A stretch of DNA of 19,964 nt from CAIYRG01 sp035318785 (GCA_035318785.1 DATHDZ010000268.1:1-19964); one strand, 5' to 3'; shown: positions 13,139-19,964, counted from the stretch's first letter. The notes: generated from the sequence alone by a model not told the origin. Numbers and translations: made by a program.

Positions 13139-14320
13139 TTGCGCACCCAGGTCGTGATCATCGGTGCCGGTCCGGCCGGCCTGCTCCTCTCGCGGCTCCT
13201 GTCACGCGACGGCATCGACAATGTCGTCCTGGAGCGCCGCAGCCGCGCCCATGTCGAAAGCCGCATCCGCGCCGGGGTCTTGGAACCGGGAACGGTCGAT
13301 CTTCTGGTCGCGGCCGGGGTTGCCGATCGCATGCATCGCGAGGCGCTGACCCATGACGGTTTCCATCTCGTTTTCGACGGACGCTATGCGCATGTCGATC
13401 TGACGGGGCTCGCGGGCGCTCCGGTCACGGTCTATGGCCAAACCGAGATCACGCAGGATCTGGTCGCCGCCTGTCTCGGCACCGACACGAAGCTTATCTT
13501 TGAAGCCCAAGCGGTGACGCCTTGCGATTTCGACGGCGCCAGGCCGCGCGTGACCTATGCAAAGGACGGCCAAACTCACGAGATCGCCTGCGATTTCATC
13601 GCAGGCTGCGATGGGTTTCACGGTGTCTGCCGGTCGAGCGTGCCGCCGGGTGCGGTGACGCTTTATGAGCGCGTCCTGCCTTTCGGCTGGCTCGGAATGC
13701 TCACAGAAGCGCCGCCGGTCTCGGACGAACTGATTTATGTGCGGCACGAGCGCGGTTTTGCTCTGTGCAGCATGCGGTCGAAGACTCGCAGCCGCTATTA
13801 TGTCCAGGTCCCGGAGTCCGCTTCGGTCGAAGACTGGTCCGATGAGCGATTTTGGGACGAGCTGCGCCGGCGCATTCCGGGCGATGCAGGGGAGCGCCTG
13901 ATCACCGGTCCAGCGCTGGAAAAGAGCATCGCGCCGCTCCGCAGCTTTGTTGCCGAACCGATGCGCTTCGGCCGCCTATTCCTGGCCGGCGATGCTGCCC
14001 ACATCGTGCCCCCGACAGGCGCCAAGGGCCTGAACCTGGCTGCGGCCGATGCGGGCGGGTTGGCGAAGGCACTGACGGCCTATTACGGCTCTGGCGATGG
14101 AACGGCGCTCGAATCCTATTCCGAAACCCGCCTGCGGCACGTGTGGCGGGCAGAGCGCTTTTCCTGGTGGTTCACCGCGATGACGCACCGCTTCGAGGGC
14201 GATGCGTTCGCAAGGCGGCTGCAGCAGGCCGAGTTCGATACTGTCGCGGGCTCGCGCGCCTTCAGAACGGCGCTGGCCGAGAATTATATCGGGATTTTTC
14301 GCAAGGACTCCCCATCCTAA
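13139..14320 (+). CDS. pobA: 4-hydroxybenzoate 3-monooxygenase
   Basis: FAD- and NADPH-dependent aromatic hydroxylase that turns 4-hydroxybenzoate into protocatechuate. The 393-residue protein follows the Pseudomonas PHBH closely through its length. It has the FAD motif GAGPAG (9-14), ESRIRAGVLEPGTVDLL, TVYGQTEITQDLV, DFIAGCDGFHGVCRSSVP, and the second FAD motif GRLFLAGDAAHIVPPTGAKG LN. The substrate residues appear in order with a one-residue offset: Tyr200 in ELIY (Tyr201), Ser211 and Arg213 (212 and 214), and Tyr221 in RSRYYVQV (222). Tyr383 in AENYIGI matches Tyr385. The start is TTG at 13139, placed by alignment of MRTQVVIIGAGPAG, with GAGAG upstream. A catabolic gene between ilvN and ilvC is out of place; no pca genes or PobR-like regulator are seen nearby. 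Confidence 0.95.
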   Translation: MRTQVVIIGAGPAGLLLSRLLSRDGIDNVVLERRSRAHVESRIRAGVLEPGTVDLLVAAGVADRMHREALTHDGFHLVFDGRYAHVDLTGLAGAPVTVYGQTEITQDLVAACLGTDTKLIFEAQAVTPCDFDGARPRVTYAKDGQTHEIACDFIAGCDGFHGVCRSSVPPGAVTLYERVLPFGWLGMLTEAPPVSDELIYVRHERGFALCSMRSKTRSRYYVQVPESASVEDWSDERFWDELRRRIPGDAGERLITGPALEKSIAPLRSFVAEPMRFGRLFLAGDAAHIVPPTGAKGLNLAAADAGGLAKALTAYYGSGDGTALESYSETRLRHVWRAERFSWWFTAMTHRFEGDAFARRLQQAEFDTVAGSRAFRTALAENYIGIFRKDSPS

Positions 14321-14363
14321 GCTCGATCACATCATTCTAAGGCAGCTAGCCTCAAGGATGAAC

Positions 14364-14392
14364 TTGACCCCGGGTTCGGGACGGTCTTTACA
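14364..14392 (+). promoter_or_regulatory. candidate promoter for ilvC
   Basis: TTGACC (14364-14369), a 17-base spacer and TTTACA (14387-14392) lie in the 128-base gap between pobA and ilvC. The -35 is good and the -10 is weak. It would allow ilvC to be expressed apart from ilvB-ilvN-pobA. Confidence 0.35.
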
Positions 14393-14410
14393 CCCCGCAG
14401 TTTCATTCAA

Positions 14411-14430
14411 CGCCCTGAGCGGGCAGGGCG
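14411..14430 (+). other. hairpin just upstream of the ilvC ribosome binding site
   Basis: CGCCCT (14411-14416), loop GAGCGGGC, AGGGCG (14425-14430), directly before the GAAGAGGAAGGGCGAG Shine-Dalgarno stretch of ilvC. It may shape translation initiation or RNA processing; no T-run follows. Confidence 0.3.
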
Positions 14431-14448
14431 GAAGAGGAAGGGCGAGAC

Positions 14449-15465
14449 ATGCGCGTTTATTATGACCGGGATGCCGATCTGAACCTGATCAAGAGCAAGA
14501 AGGTGGCCATTATCGGGTTTGGCAGCCAGGGCCACGCCCATGCCCTGAATATGCGCGATGCCGGGGTCAAGGATGTGGCTGTCGCCTCCCGGCCCGGCGC
14601 CTCGGCCAAAAAGGCCGAAGCGGCCGGTTTTCAGGGCATGAACGTCACCGACGCCTCCAAATGGGCGGATGTGATGATGTGCGTCGTGCCCGATGAGCTC
14701 CAGGCCGATCTCTACAGGCACGAGATTGCTCCTCACCTCAAAAAGGGCGCCGCGCTCTTTTTTGCCCACGGCTTCAATATCCATTTCCGGCTCATCGAAG
14801 CGCGTTCCGATCTGGACGTGGCAATGGTCGCCCCGAAGGGGCCCGGCCATACCGTCAGGGCGGAGTACCAGCGCGGCGGTGGCGTCCCTTGTCTCCTCGC
14901 GGTCCACCAGGACGCCAGCGGCAACGCCCATGATCTCGGTCTGGCCTACGCTTCCGCCATTGGCGGGGGGCGCGCCGGGATCATCGAGACCACTTTTCGG
15001 GAGGAATGCGAAACCGACCTCTTCGGCGAGCAATCCGTGCTCTGCGGCGGAGTGGTGGAACTGATCCGGGCCGGCTTCGAAACCCTGACCGAGGCCGGTT
15101 ATGCCCCGGAAATGGCCTATTTCGAGTGCCTGCACGAGGTCAAGCTGATCGTCGACCTGATTTATGAAGGCGGCATCGCGAACATGAATTATTCCGTCTC
15201 CAACACGGCGGAATATGGCGAATATGTCTCCGGCCCCCGAGTCATCACCAAGGAAACCAAGGCCGAGATGAAGCGGATTCTCACCGACATCCAGTCCGGC
15301 AAATTCGCCCGCGACTGGGTTCTGGAGAACAAAGCCGGTCAGCCCTCGTTCAAGGCCATGCGAGCAATGTCTGCTGCTCATCCGATCGAGGAGGTGGGCG
15401 AGCGGTTGCGCGCCATGATGCCGTGGATCGCCAAGAACCGCCTGGTGGATCGTTCGCGGAATTAG
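14449..15465 (+). CDS. ilvC: ketol-acid reductoisomerase (class I, short form)
   Basis: Second common step of branched-chain synthesis: Mg2+-dependent alkyl migration and NADPH reduction of acetolactate or acetohydroxybutyrate. The 338 residues are typical of class I. The Rossmann motif is GFGSQGHAHALNMRDAG (23 onwards), followed by the conserved FAHGFNIHF and APKGPGHTVRAEY. The metal-binding acids are in the DLFGEQSVLCGGV and YFECLHEVKLIVDLIYEGG segments, with SNTAEYG near the active site. AGAGGAAGGGCGAG precedes the ATG. It stands after pobA rather than directly after ilvN. Confidence 0.98.
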   Translation: MRVYYDRDADLNLIKSKKVAIIGFGSQGHAHALNMRDAGVKDVAVASRPGASAKKAEAAGFQGMNVTDASKWADVMMCVVPDELQADLYRHEIAPHLKKGAALFFAHGFNIHFRLIEARSDLDVAMVAPKGPGHTVRAEYQRGGGVPCLLAVHQDASGNAHDLGLAYASAIGGGRAGIIETTFREECETDLFGEQSVLCGGVVELIRAGFETLTEAGYAPEMAYFECLHEVKLIVDLIYEGGIANMNYSVSNTAEYGEYVSGPRVITKETKAEMKRILTDIQSGKFARDWVLENKAGQPSFKAMRAMSAAHPIEEVGERLRAMMPWIAKNRLVDRSRN

Positions 15466-15568
15466 TCCGGGCACAGTGTAGGCCAAGTCGCGCAAAATCG
15501 TCCGTATGCGCCCCGTCGTCGACCTCTTCAGGCACCCCTTTTCGAGGGCGGGATTTTCGTCACATGAC

Positions 15569-15586
15569 CCTCACGGTCTCGTGAGG
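15569..15586 (+). terminator. possible ilvC terminator hairpin
   Basis: CCTCACG (15569-15575), loop GTCT, CGTGAGG (15580-15586): a perfect 7-bp stem about 100 bases after the ilvC stop. CCTTGCC follows instead of a T-run, so intrinsic termination would be inefficient. Confidence 0.4.
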
Positions 15587-15615
15587 CCTTGCCGCTGCCC
15601 CGATCAAAAATTTCG

Positions 15616-15659
15616 TCGGCGTTGACGCGGCATTAAGGGAAACGCGCCAAAAACGCCGA
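15616..15659. repeat. large interrupted inverted repeat TCGGCGTT ... AACGCCGA
   Basis: TCGGCGTT (15616-15623) and AACGCCGA (15652-15659) are perfectly complementary; inside them CGCG (15626-15629) can pair with CGCG (15643-15646). It lies just upstream of the candidate leuA promoter. It may be an RNA structure at the end of the ilvC transcript or a protein-binding site. Confidence 0.4.
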
Positions 15660-15668
15660 GTCCATTCC

Positions 15669-15697
15669 TTGCGCGTTGCGGAACAAAACGGCATAAA
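15669..15697 (+). promoter_or_regulatory. candidate promoter for the leuA leader
   Basis: TTGCGC (15669-15674), a 17-base spacer and CATAAA (15692-15697). The boxes are moderate, with three and four consensus matches. Transcription would start near 15704, about 87 bases before the leader ORF. Other placements are possible. Confidence 0.3.
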
Positions 15698-15747
15698 GGG
15701 CTGTGGATAGATTGAAAACGGCTCGTTATTCCGGGCAGTTACGGGTA

Positions 15748-15765
15748 TTCGTGAATAATCACGAA
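15748..15765. promoter_or_regulatory. perfect inverted repeat TTCGTGA-ATAA-TCACGAA, candidate operator
   Basis: Seven-base half-sites with a 4-base spacer, 25 bases before the leader peptide ATG. The size and T...A arms suit a dimeric regulator, for example of LysR type (T-N11-A). It could alternatively form a hairpin in the leader RNA. Much stronger symmetry than expected by chance in a region of this size. Confidence 0.45.
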
Positions 15766-15790
15766 AGAATCCGAAGCGGAACGATTATCG

Positions 15791-15919
15791 ATGGCGAAGG
15801 AACGGCGCGGCGTTAGAACAGGAAGCATTTCTGCTTCCCATACGCGCGCGTCTGCGTCACCGCACGATCTCTTCCGTATTTCGCTTAACGACGGGCTTCT
15901 TCTCCTTAGCTGCCCCTAG
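15791..15919 (+). CDS. leuL: leuA leader peptide with four consecutive Leu codons
   Basis: A 42-residue ORF starting MAKERRGVRTGS and ending FRISLNDGLLLLSCP. Codons at 15896-15907 are CTT CTT CTC CTT (Leu x4), followed by Ser-Cys-Pro and TAG. E. coli LeuL has the same GLLLL core, also four Leu codons. The ORF ends 94 bases before leuA. The only in-frame start is the ATG at 15791, with a weak GCGGA ten bases upstream. A perfect hairpin GGAAGCA-TTTC-TGCTTCC (15821-15838) lies inside it. Unlike the ilv leader, I cannot find a clear terminator with T-run behind it, so the output may be weak termination, Rho-dependent or translational control. Confidence 0.55.
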   Translation: MAKERRGVRTGSISASHTRASASPHDLFRISLNDGLLLLSCP

Positions 15920-15928
15920 GCGCTGGCG

Positions 15929-15944
15929 GTCCCCTATCCGGGAC
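15929..15944 (+). other. hairpin after the leuA leader ORF
   Basis: GTCCC (15929-15933), loop CTATCC, GGGAC (15940-15944). GCCC at 15912-15915 can pair either with GGGC at 15893-15896, across the Leu codons, or with GGGC at 15945-15948, so alternative folds exist. Only TTT follows at 15950-15952, so it is not a canonical terminator. Confidence 0.3.
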
Positions 15945-16013
15945 GGGCGTTTGGGGGAACATCAGTATAAGGACGATTGAACCGCCGACAAGCGAACGGA
16001 AGGATTTCGGGAC

Positions 16014-17600
16014 ATGGCAACGGATATGACGGTAACGAAAGAATCGTACACGGATAAATCAGACCGTGTACGGATTTTGGACACGACGCTGCGCGACGGC
16101 GAGCAGTCGCCCGGCGCGGCGATGACGCATGAAGAAAAAATCGAGGTCGCGATGCTCCTCGACGAGATGGGCATCGACATCATCGAGGCCGGCTTTCCGG
16201 TCTCCTCCAATGGCGATTTCGAAGCGGTCAGCGCCATCGCCGGGTTGGTGAAGAATGCGGTCGTCTGCGGCCTTGCGCGCGCGGGCTTCAAGGACATCGA
16301 CCGCGCGGGCGAAGCGCTGCGCAACGCTGGCCGTCGCCGCATTCATACCTTCATCTCGACCAGTCCCGTTCACATGAAGCACAAGCTGCAGATGGAGCCT
16401 TCGGCGGTGCTTGAGGCGGTTGCGGCCTCGGTCGCGCGGGCAAGGTCCTGGACAGACGACGTGCAATGGAGCGCCGAGGACGCGACACGCACCGAGCACG
16501 ATTTCCTCTGCCGGGCGGTGGAACTGGCGATCAAGGCGGGGGCCACCACCATCAATATTCCCGATACGGTCGGCTATGCCACGCCCCAGGAATATTTTGA
16601 GCTCTTAACCATGCTCGCCAACCGGGTTCCGGGTGTCGAGAAAGTGGTGGTTTCCACACATTGTCACAACGATCTTGGTCTGGCGGTGGCAAACTCGCTC
16701 GCGGGTGTGTTGGCGGGGGCGCGCCAAGTGGAGTGCACGATCAACGGGATCGGCGAGCGCGCGGGCAACGCCGCGCTGGAAGAAATCGTTATGGCCCTAA
16801 AGGTCCGCAAGGACCGTATGCCTTTCGCGACCGGCGTGAAGACCGAGATGATCGCGCGCGCGTCAAAGCTTGTCTCCAACGTCACGGCATTTCCCGTCCA
16901 GTACAACAAGGCGATCGTCGGAAAAAATGCTTTTGCCCATGAGTCCGGCATCCACCAGGACGGGATGCTGAAAAACGCCCAAACCTATGAAATCATGAAC
17001 CCCGCCGATGTCGGCGTGTCCGGAACCGCGCTCGTACTAGGGAAACTCTCCGGCCGGCACGCCTTCCGCGACAAGCTGGCTTCGCTGGGCTATCAGCTTG
17101 GCGACAACGCGCTGCAGGACGCCTTCCGCCGTTTCAAGGACCTCGCCGACAAGAAGAAGCACATCTTCGATGCGGATATCATCGCTTTGGTCGATGATTC
17201 TGTGATCCGGGGACAGGATCCCATTCAGGTACAGGCGCTGAAGGTCATTGCGGGCAAGGACATTGCGCCATCGGCAGAATTGGCGCTTATCGTGGGGGGC
17301 GAAGTGCGCTCGGGAGTGGCGGGCGGCGATGGCCCCGTAGACGCCATCTTCAACGCCATCCGGCAGCTCTATCCGCATCCGGCCTCGCTGCAGTTGTTTC
17401 AGGTGAGCGCTGTCACCGAAGGAACGGACGCCCAGGCAAAAGTGAGCGTAAGGCTGGAGGAAGACGGCCGCACGGTTACCGGCAAGGGCGCCGATACCGA
17501 CACAATGGTGGCTGCGGCCTATGCCTATGTGAATGCCCTCAACAAGCTTTTGGTAAAAAGAAAGAAAACCATGCCAGAAGCATTAACAATTGCACGGTAG
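16014..17600 (+). CDS. leuA: 2-isopropylmalate synthase
   Basis: First committed step of leucine synthesis: acetyl-CoA plus 2-oxoisovalerate, itself made through the ilv genes upstream, to 2-isopropylmalate. It has 528 residues. The catalytic TIM barrel begins with RILDTTLRDGEQSPG (20-34) and has the metal-binding His pair in VSTHCHNDLGLA and the GIGERAGNAALEE segment. A linker with AHESGIHQDGMLKN leads to the C-terminal LeuA dimer domain for leucine feedback (about 390-510, ELALIVGGEVRSG to VTGKGADTDTMVAAAYAYVN). GGAAGGA lies ten bases before the ATG; a second ATG four codons on is possible. Leader peptide and feedback domain imply two levels of leucine control. Confidence 0.97.
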   Translation: MATDMTVTKESYTDKSDRVRILDTTLRDGEQSPGAAMTHEEKIEVAMLLDEMGIDIIEAGFPVSSNGDFEAVSAIAGLVKNAVVCGLARAGFKDIDRAGEALRNAGRRRIHTFISTSPVHMKHKLQMEPSAVLEAVAASVARARSWTDDVQWSAEDATRTEHDFLCRAVELAIKAGATTINIPDTVGYATPQEYFELLTMLANRVPGVEKVVVSTHCHNDLGLAVANSLAGVLAGARQVECTINGIGERAGNAALEEIVMALKVRKDRMPFATGVKTEMIARASKLVSNVTAFPVQYNKAIVGKNAFAHESGIHQDGMLKNAQTYEIMNPADVGVSGTALVLGKLSGRHAFRDKLASLGYQLGDNALQDAFRRFKDLADKKKHIFDADIIALVDDSVIRGQDPIQVQALKVIAGKDIAPSAELALIVGGEVRSGVAGGDGPVDAIFNAIRQLYPHPASLQLFQVSAVTEGTDAQAKVSVRLEEDGRTVTGKGADTDTMVAAAYAYVNALNKLLVKRKKTMPEALTIAR

Positions 17601-17650
17601 ATTTCATGCGGTACGTCGCTCTGGTGACGGCCACGGGATTGACGATTGGA

Positions 17651-17665
17651 CCCTCTTAGCGAGGG
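17651..17665 (+). other. small hairpin between leuA and mreB
   Basis: CCCTC (17651-17655), loop TTAGC, GAGGG (17661-17665), in the 83-base gap before mreB. No T-run follows. The second arm and the following GAGTAAACGGGAAA purine stretch include the mreB ribosome binding region. I see no convincing mreB promoter here, so readthrough from leuA is possible. Confidence 0.25.
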
Positions 17666-17683
17666 AGTAAACGGGAAACCAAA

Positions 17684-18724
17684 ATGTTTGGGAGTTTGTT
17701 AGGAATGCTTTCCAGCGACATGGCGATCGATCTGGGGACCGCGAATACACTCGTCTACGTAAAGGGACGGGGCGTGGTGCTCAATGAGCCATCGGTCGTT
17801 GCGATGATGACGAAGGGAGGCAAGAAGCACGTGCTCGCCGTCGGCAACGACGCGAAGCAAATGCTTGGCCGCACACCCGGGAACATCGAAGCCATCCGTC
17901 CCATGCGAGACGGTGTGATCGCGGATTTCGAAGTCGCCGAGGAGATGATCAAGCACTTCATTCGCAAAGTGCACAATCGACGCTCCTTCGCCAATCCGAT
18001 GATCATCGTCTGCGTGCCGTCGGGTTCCACCGCGGTGGAACGCCGCGCCATTCAGGAGTCGGCGCTTTCGGCCGGCGCCAGGCGCGTGTTCCTCATCGAG
18101 GAACCCATGGCGGCGGCAATCGGCGCCGGGCTTCCGGTGAACGAGCCCACCGGCTCCATGGTGGTGGACATCGGCGGCGGCACCACCGAAGTCGCGGTGC
18201 TTTCGCTCGGCGGCATCGTCTATTCGCGTTCGGTGCGGGTGGGCGGTGACAAGATGGATGAAGCGATCATCGCCTACATCAGGCGTCATCAGAATCTTCT
18301 CGTTGGCGAGGCGACGGCCGAGCGCATCAAGAAGGAGATCGGTTCCGCGGCACAACCCGCCGATGGAAGCGGCATCACCATCGAAATCAAGGGTCGTGAC
18401 CTTCTGAACGGCGTGCCCAAGGAAATCACCATCACGCAGCGGCAGATCGCCGAGGCTTTGACCGAGCCTGTCAGCGCCATCGTGGAAGCGGTGAAGGTCG
18501 CGCTCGAAGCCACCCCGCCGGAACTTGCGGCGGACATCGTGGACAAGGGAATCGTCCTCACGGGAGGTGGATCGCTCCTGTCCAATCTCGATCAGGTATT
18601 GCGCGATGAGACCGGCTTGCCGGTTTCCATCGCTGATGACGCGCTTTCCTGCGTAGCGCTCGGTACGGGGCGCACATTGGAGAACGCGAAAAACATGCGT
18701 CACATGCTCTCGACGGCGTTCTAA
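17684..18724 (+). CDS. mreB: rod shape-determining protein MreB
   Basis: Bacterial actin homologue that polymerises under the inner membrane and directs the lateral cell-wall elongation machinery. It has 346 residues. The N-terminus MFGSLLGMLSSDMAIDLGTA has the amphipathic membrane-binding start and phosphate-1 loop. Next are the nucleotide-binding VVDIGGGTTEVAVLSLGGIV (phosphate 2) and GIVLTGGGSLLSNLDQVLRD (adenosine motif), with the connecting EEPMAAAIGAGLPV segment. Length and motifs are fully typical. It heads the mreBCD cluster; a rod-shaped organism is implied. Confidence 0.98.
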   Translation: MFGSLLGMLSSDMAIDLGTANTLVYVKGRGVVLNEPSVVAMMTKGGKKHVLAVGNDAKQMLGRTPGNIEAIRPMRDGVIADFEVAEEMIKHFIRKVHNRRSFANPMIIVCVPSGSTAVERRAIQESALSAGARRVFLIEEPMAAAIGAGLPVNEPTGSMVVDIGGGTTEVAVLSLGGIVYSRSVRVGGDKMDEAIIAYIRRHQNLLVGEATAERIKKEIGSAAQPADGSGITIEIKGRDLLNGVPKEITITQRQIAEALTEPVSAIVEAVKVALEATPPELAADIVDKGIVLTGGGSLLSNLDQVLRDETGLPVSIADDALSCVALGTGRTLENAKNMRHMLSTAF

Positions 18725-18778
18725 AGCGGCGAACGGCGAGAGGAGCTGGGAGTAGCGTAGCGTATCGAGTTGGCCGCT
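18725..18778. other. inverted repeat framing the mreB-mreC gap
   Basis: AGCGGC (18725-18730), starting right after the mreB stop, pairs with GCCGCT (18773-18778), 42 bases apart. The interval holds a tandem GTAGC-GTAGC-GTA. A closed structure could stabilise the mreB end or lower downstream translation, as MreB is needed in excess over MreC and MreD. No T-run. Confidence 0.3.
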
Positions 18779-18792
18779 AAGGGTTGTTGGGA

Positions 18793-19803
18793 ATGGCGGG
18801 CTTTGGTTGGAGACTGACGCGCGGTCGGGGGGCGAAACAATTCTCCCTGGCGGTTTGTGGCGTGTTGGCTGTCGTCATCGCCTTCCTCGGCAAGGCGGAA
18901 GCCTCCATCTTCGACAATGCACGCGCCACGCTATCCGATTGGACAAGTCCGGGATTGAGCCAGTTGCGTGCGCCCCTGCTCGCGCTTGAGCAATGGATCA
19001 ACAATATCGGCACGGTTTTCACCGTCTATCGCGAGAACATTCAGCTCCGCCAGGAAAATGCCGAACTGCACAAATGGCAGAATGTGGCGCTGTCGCTCGA
19101 AAATCGCATGCAGCGTTATGAGCTTCTGCTGCACGCCGTTCCCGATCCGCGCCTGGCTTCGATCACCGCGCGGGTCATCGGCGAGTCGAACAGGCCCTTC
19201 ATCAAGACGATGATTCTGAACGCGGGCACCGCGCAGGACGTGAAAAAGGGCCAGGCCGTGGTCGATGATCGCGGATTGCTGGGCCGCATCTATGTCAGCG
19301 GCGAACGCACCTCTTGGGTCATCCTTCTGACCGACCTGAACAGCCGCGTGCCGGTGGTGATCGAACCCTCGCACCGGCGAGCCATCCTTACCGGCGACAA
19401 CACACCTGCGCCGCGGCTGGAACTCGACGTCGGCGACGGACCGATCAAGGCGGGCGACCGGGTTATCTCGACGGGTGACGGCGGTCTCTTGCCCCCCGAT
19501 GTTCCGGTTGGCGTGGTCATGGGAGAGGGGGACGATATGCGCGTCGCACTCTCAGCCAGGCCCGACACGGCCGATTTCGTTCACGTTATCGACTACCACA
19601 TTCCGGAGCCTCCGCGGGCCACCGATCCGGTCGCCGGCACGCCCGCTATTGGACCGGCCACAGCGCGCGACAGCACGCCTCCTGCCGCCGTGGCGGCCAT
19701 CGTAGCCGCAAAACCCACGACACAGCTCAATACCGCGCCGCTTCAATCGCAGAACCTCGCCGCGCCTCAATTCGACGGACAGAATGAGGAACAGGACCGG
19801 TGA
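18793..19803 (+). CDS. mreC: rod shape-determining protein MreC
   Basis: Inner-membrane, mainly periplasmic scaffold of the elongasome that links MreB and MreD with PBP2/RodA. It has 336 residues from the ATG at 18793; an in-frame TTG at 18784 is less likely. One membrane segment lies near residues 17-34 (FSLAVCGVLAVVIAFLG). A coiled coil follows at about 80-115 (ENIQLRQENAELHKWQNVAL), then the beta-domain (ARVIGESNRPFIKTMILNAG, GLLGRIYVSGERTSWVILLT and GDRVISTGDGGLLPPDVPVG). The last 65 or so residues are a Pro/Ala/Thr-rich tail, longer than in enterobacterial MreC. mreD overlaps its stop. Confidence 0.95.
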   Translation: MAGFGWRLTRGRGAKQFSLAVCGVLAVVIAFLGKAEASIFDNARATLSDWTSPGLSQLRAPLLALEQWINNIGTVFTVYRENIQLRQENAELHKWQNVALSLENRMQRYELLLHAVPDPRLASITARVIGESNRPFIKTMILNAGTAQDVKKGQAVVDDRGLLGRIYVSGERTSWVILLTDLNSRVPVVIEPSHRRAILTGDNTPAPRLELDVGDGPIKAGDRVISTGDGGLLPPDVPVGVVMGEGDDMRVALSARPDTADFVHVIDYHIPEPPRATDPVAGTPAIGPATARDSTPPAAVAAIVAAKPTTQLNTAPLQSQNLAAPQFDGQNEEQDR

Positions 19804-19964
19804 CGAGCGCGGTCGATATGCTGGAACATTTGGTTACACATCCCTTCCGTTTTCTATCGTCGGCTCTCCCCGTGAGCCTGACCTTGCTGTTTGTGATGCT
19901 GGCGAATCTGCCGGTGTCGTTCACGGGCGGAGTTTTACCTGCGCCGGCGCTCGCTCTGGCGGCG
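19800..19964 (+). CDS. mreD: rod shape-determining protein MreD, N-terminal part
   Basis: The first 55 codons are present; the gene runs off the window. The GTG at 19800 overlaps the mreC stop (GTGA); an ATG at 19818 in the same frame is an alternative start. The sequence has a short polar start and then a hydrophobic stretch (SSALPVSLTLLFVMLANLPV) like the first membrane helix of MreD, the small multi-spanning partner of MreC. The call rests mainly on position after mreBC plus this hydrophobic N-terminus. Confidence 0.8.
   Translation, partial: MTSAVDMLEHLVTHPFRFLSSALPVSLTLLFVMLANLPVSFTGGVLPAPALALAA

Larger units (their letters stand above)
15466..16013 (+). other. 548-base regulatory gap between ilvC and leuA
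   Basis: The longest stretch without a long gene. It contains, in order, a hairpin possibly ending ilvC (15569-15586), a large stem-loop (15616-15659), a candidate promoter (15669-15697), a perfect inverted repeat (15748-15765), a leuA leader peptide ORF (15791-15919) and a short hairpin (15929-15944). Composition is more A+T-rich than in the flanking genes between about 15600 and 15840, as in promoter regions. Confidence 0.6.

Noticed and set aside
14359..14465. ORF before ilvC (MNLTPGSGRSLHP...) considered as an ilvC leader peptide
   Set aside because: No run of Leu, Val or Ile codons and it runs into ilvC in another frame; more likely chance.
14407..15495. 362-residue minus-strand ORF opposite ilvC
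   Set aside because: Antisense shadow of a clear ketol-acid reductoisomerase gene.
15506..15625. 39-residue ORF after ilvC (MRPVVDLFRHPF...) considered as a leader peptide
   Set aside because: Few clustered branched-chain codons, far from leuA, and no ribosome binding site; the ORF at 15791-15919 is a far better candidate.
1..19964. tRNA, rRNA, CRISPR array, insertion sequence or prophage
   Set aside because: No cloverleaf, ribosomal, repeat-spacer or transposase/integrase signal was seen on reading both strands; a dedicated RNA search was not possible here.

Overview
This window reads as chromosomal housekeeping DNA from an alphaproteobacterium. The basis is a G+C-rich coding style (about 60% by eye), alphaproteobacterial-type IlvB, HflKC and DegP sequences, and a gene order that, from memory, recurs in this class: thyA-folA, hflK-hflC-degP, serB, miaA, ilvB-ilvN-ilvC, and leuA beside mreBCD. 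I cannot place the genus from sequence alone; a Rhizomicrobium/Micropepsaceae-like or Rhizobiales-like organism would fit.

Layout. Bases 1-706 hold a small accessory patch of lower G+C: a BrnT/BrnA toxin-antitoxin locus whose toxin frame is broken by an apparent 1-base deletion, then a 60-residue ORF starting 1 nt after brnA. Next comes thyA-folA (thymidylate and tetrahydrofolate metabolism), joined by a GTGA overlap. Two minus-strand genes follow: a Lys/Arg/Ala-rich histone H1-like protein converging on and overlapping the folA end, and mrp/apbC (Fe-S carrier ATPase). hflK-hflC and then a periplasmic DegP-type protease run divergently from mrp and form an envelope protein quality-control block. 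serB and a GNAT acetyltransferase lie on the minus strand as an overlapping pair. miaA (tRNA modification) precedes the branched-chain amino acid cluster.

The branched-chain block (10240-17600) is the most informative part. ilvB is preceded by a promoter, a 15-residue leader peptide carrying Leu-Leu-Val-Ile, and a strong hairpin plus T-run: a ribosome-dependent attenuator. The ilv genes carry two intruders. A SnoaL/NTF2-like gene lies between ilvB and ilvN, and a 4-hydroxybenzoate 3-monooxygenase gene (pobA) lies between ilvN and ilvC. leuA is preceded by a 548-base intergenic region containing a 42-codon ORF that ends in four consecutive Leu codons, very like a LeuL leader peptide, plus a perfect inverted repeat that could be an operator. 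The window ends with the cell-shape genes mreB, mreC and the start of mreD.

I see no tRNA, rRNA, CRISPR array, insertion sequence or prophage. The best candidates for little-described biology are the two leader-peptide control regions, the gene insertions in the ilv cluster, the third ORF of the damaged brn locus, and several perfect inverted repeats in the intergenic gaps.
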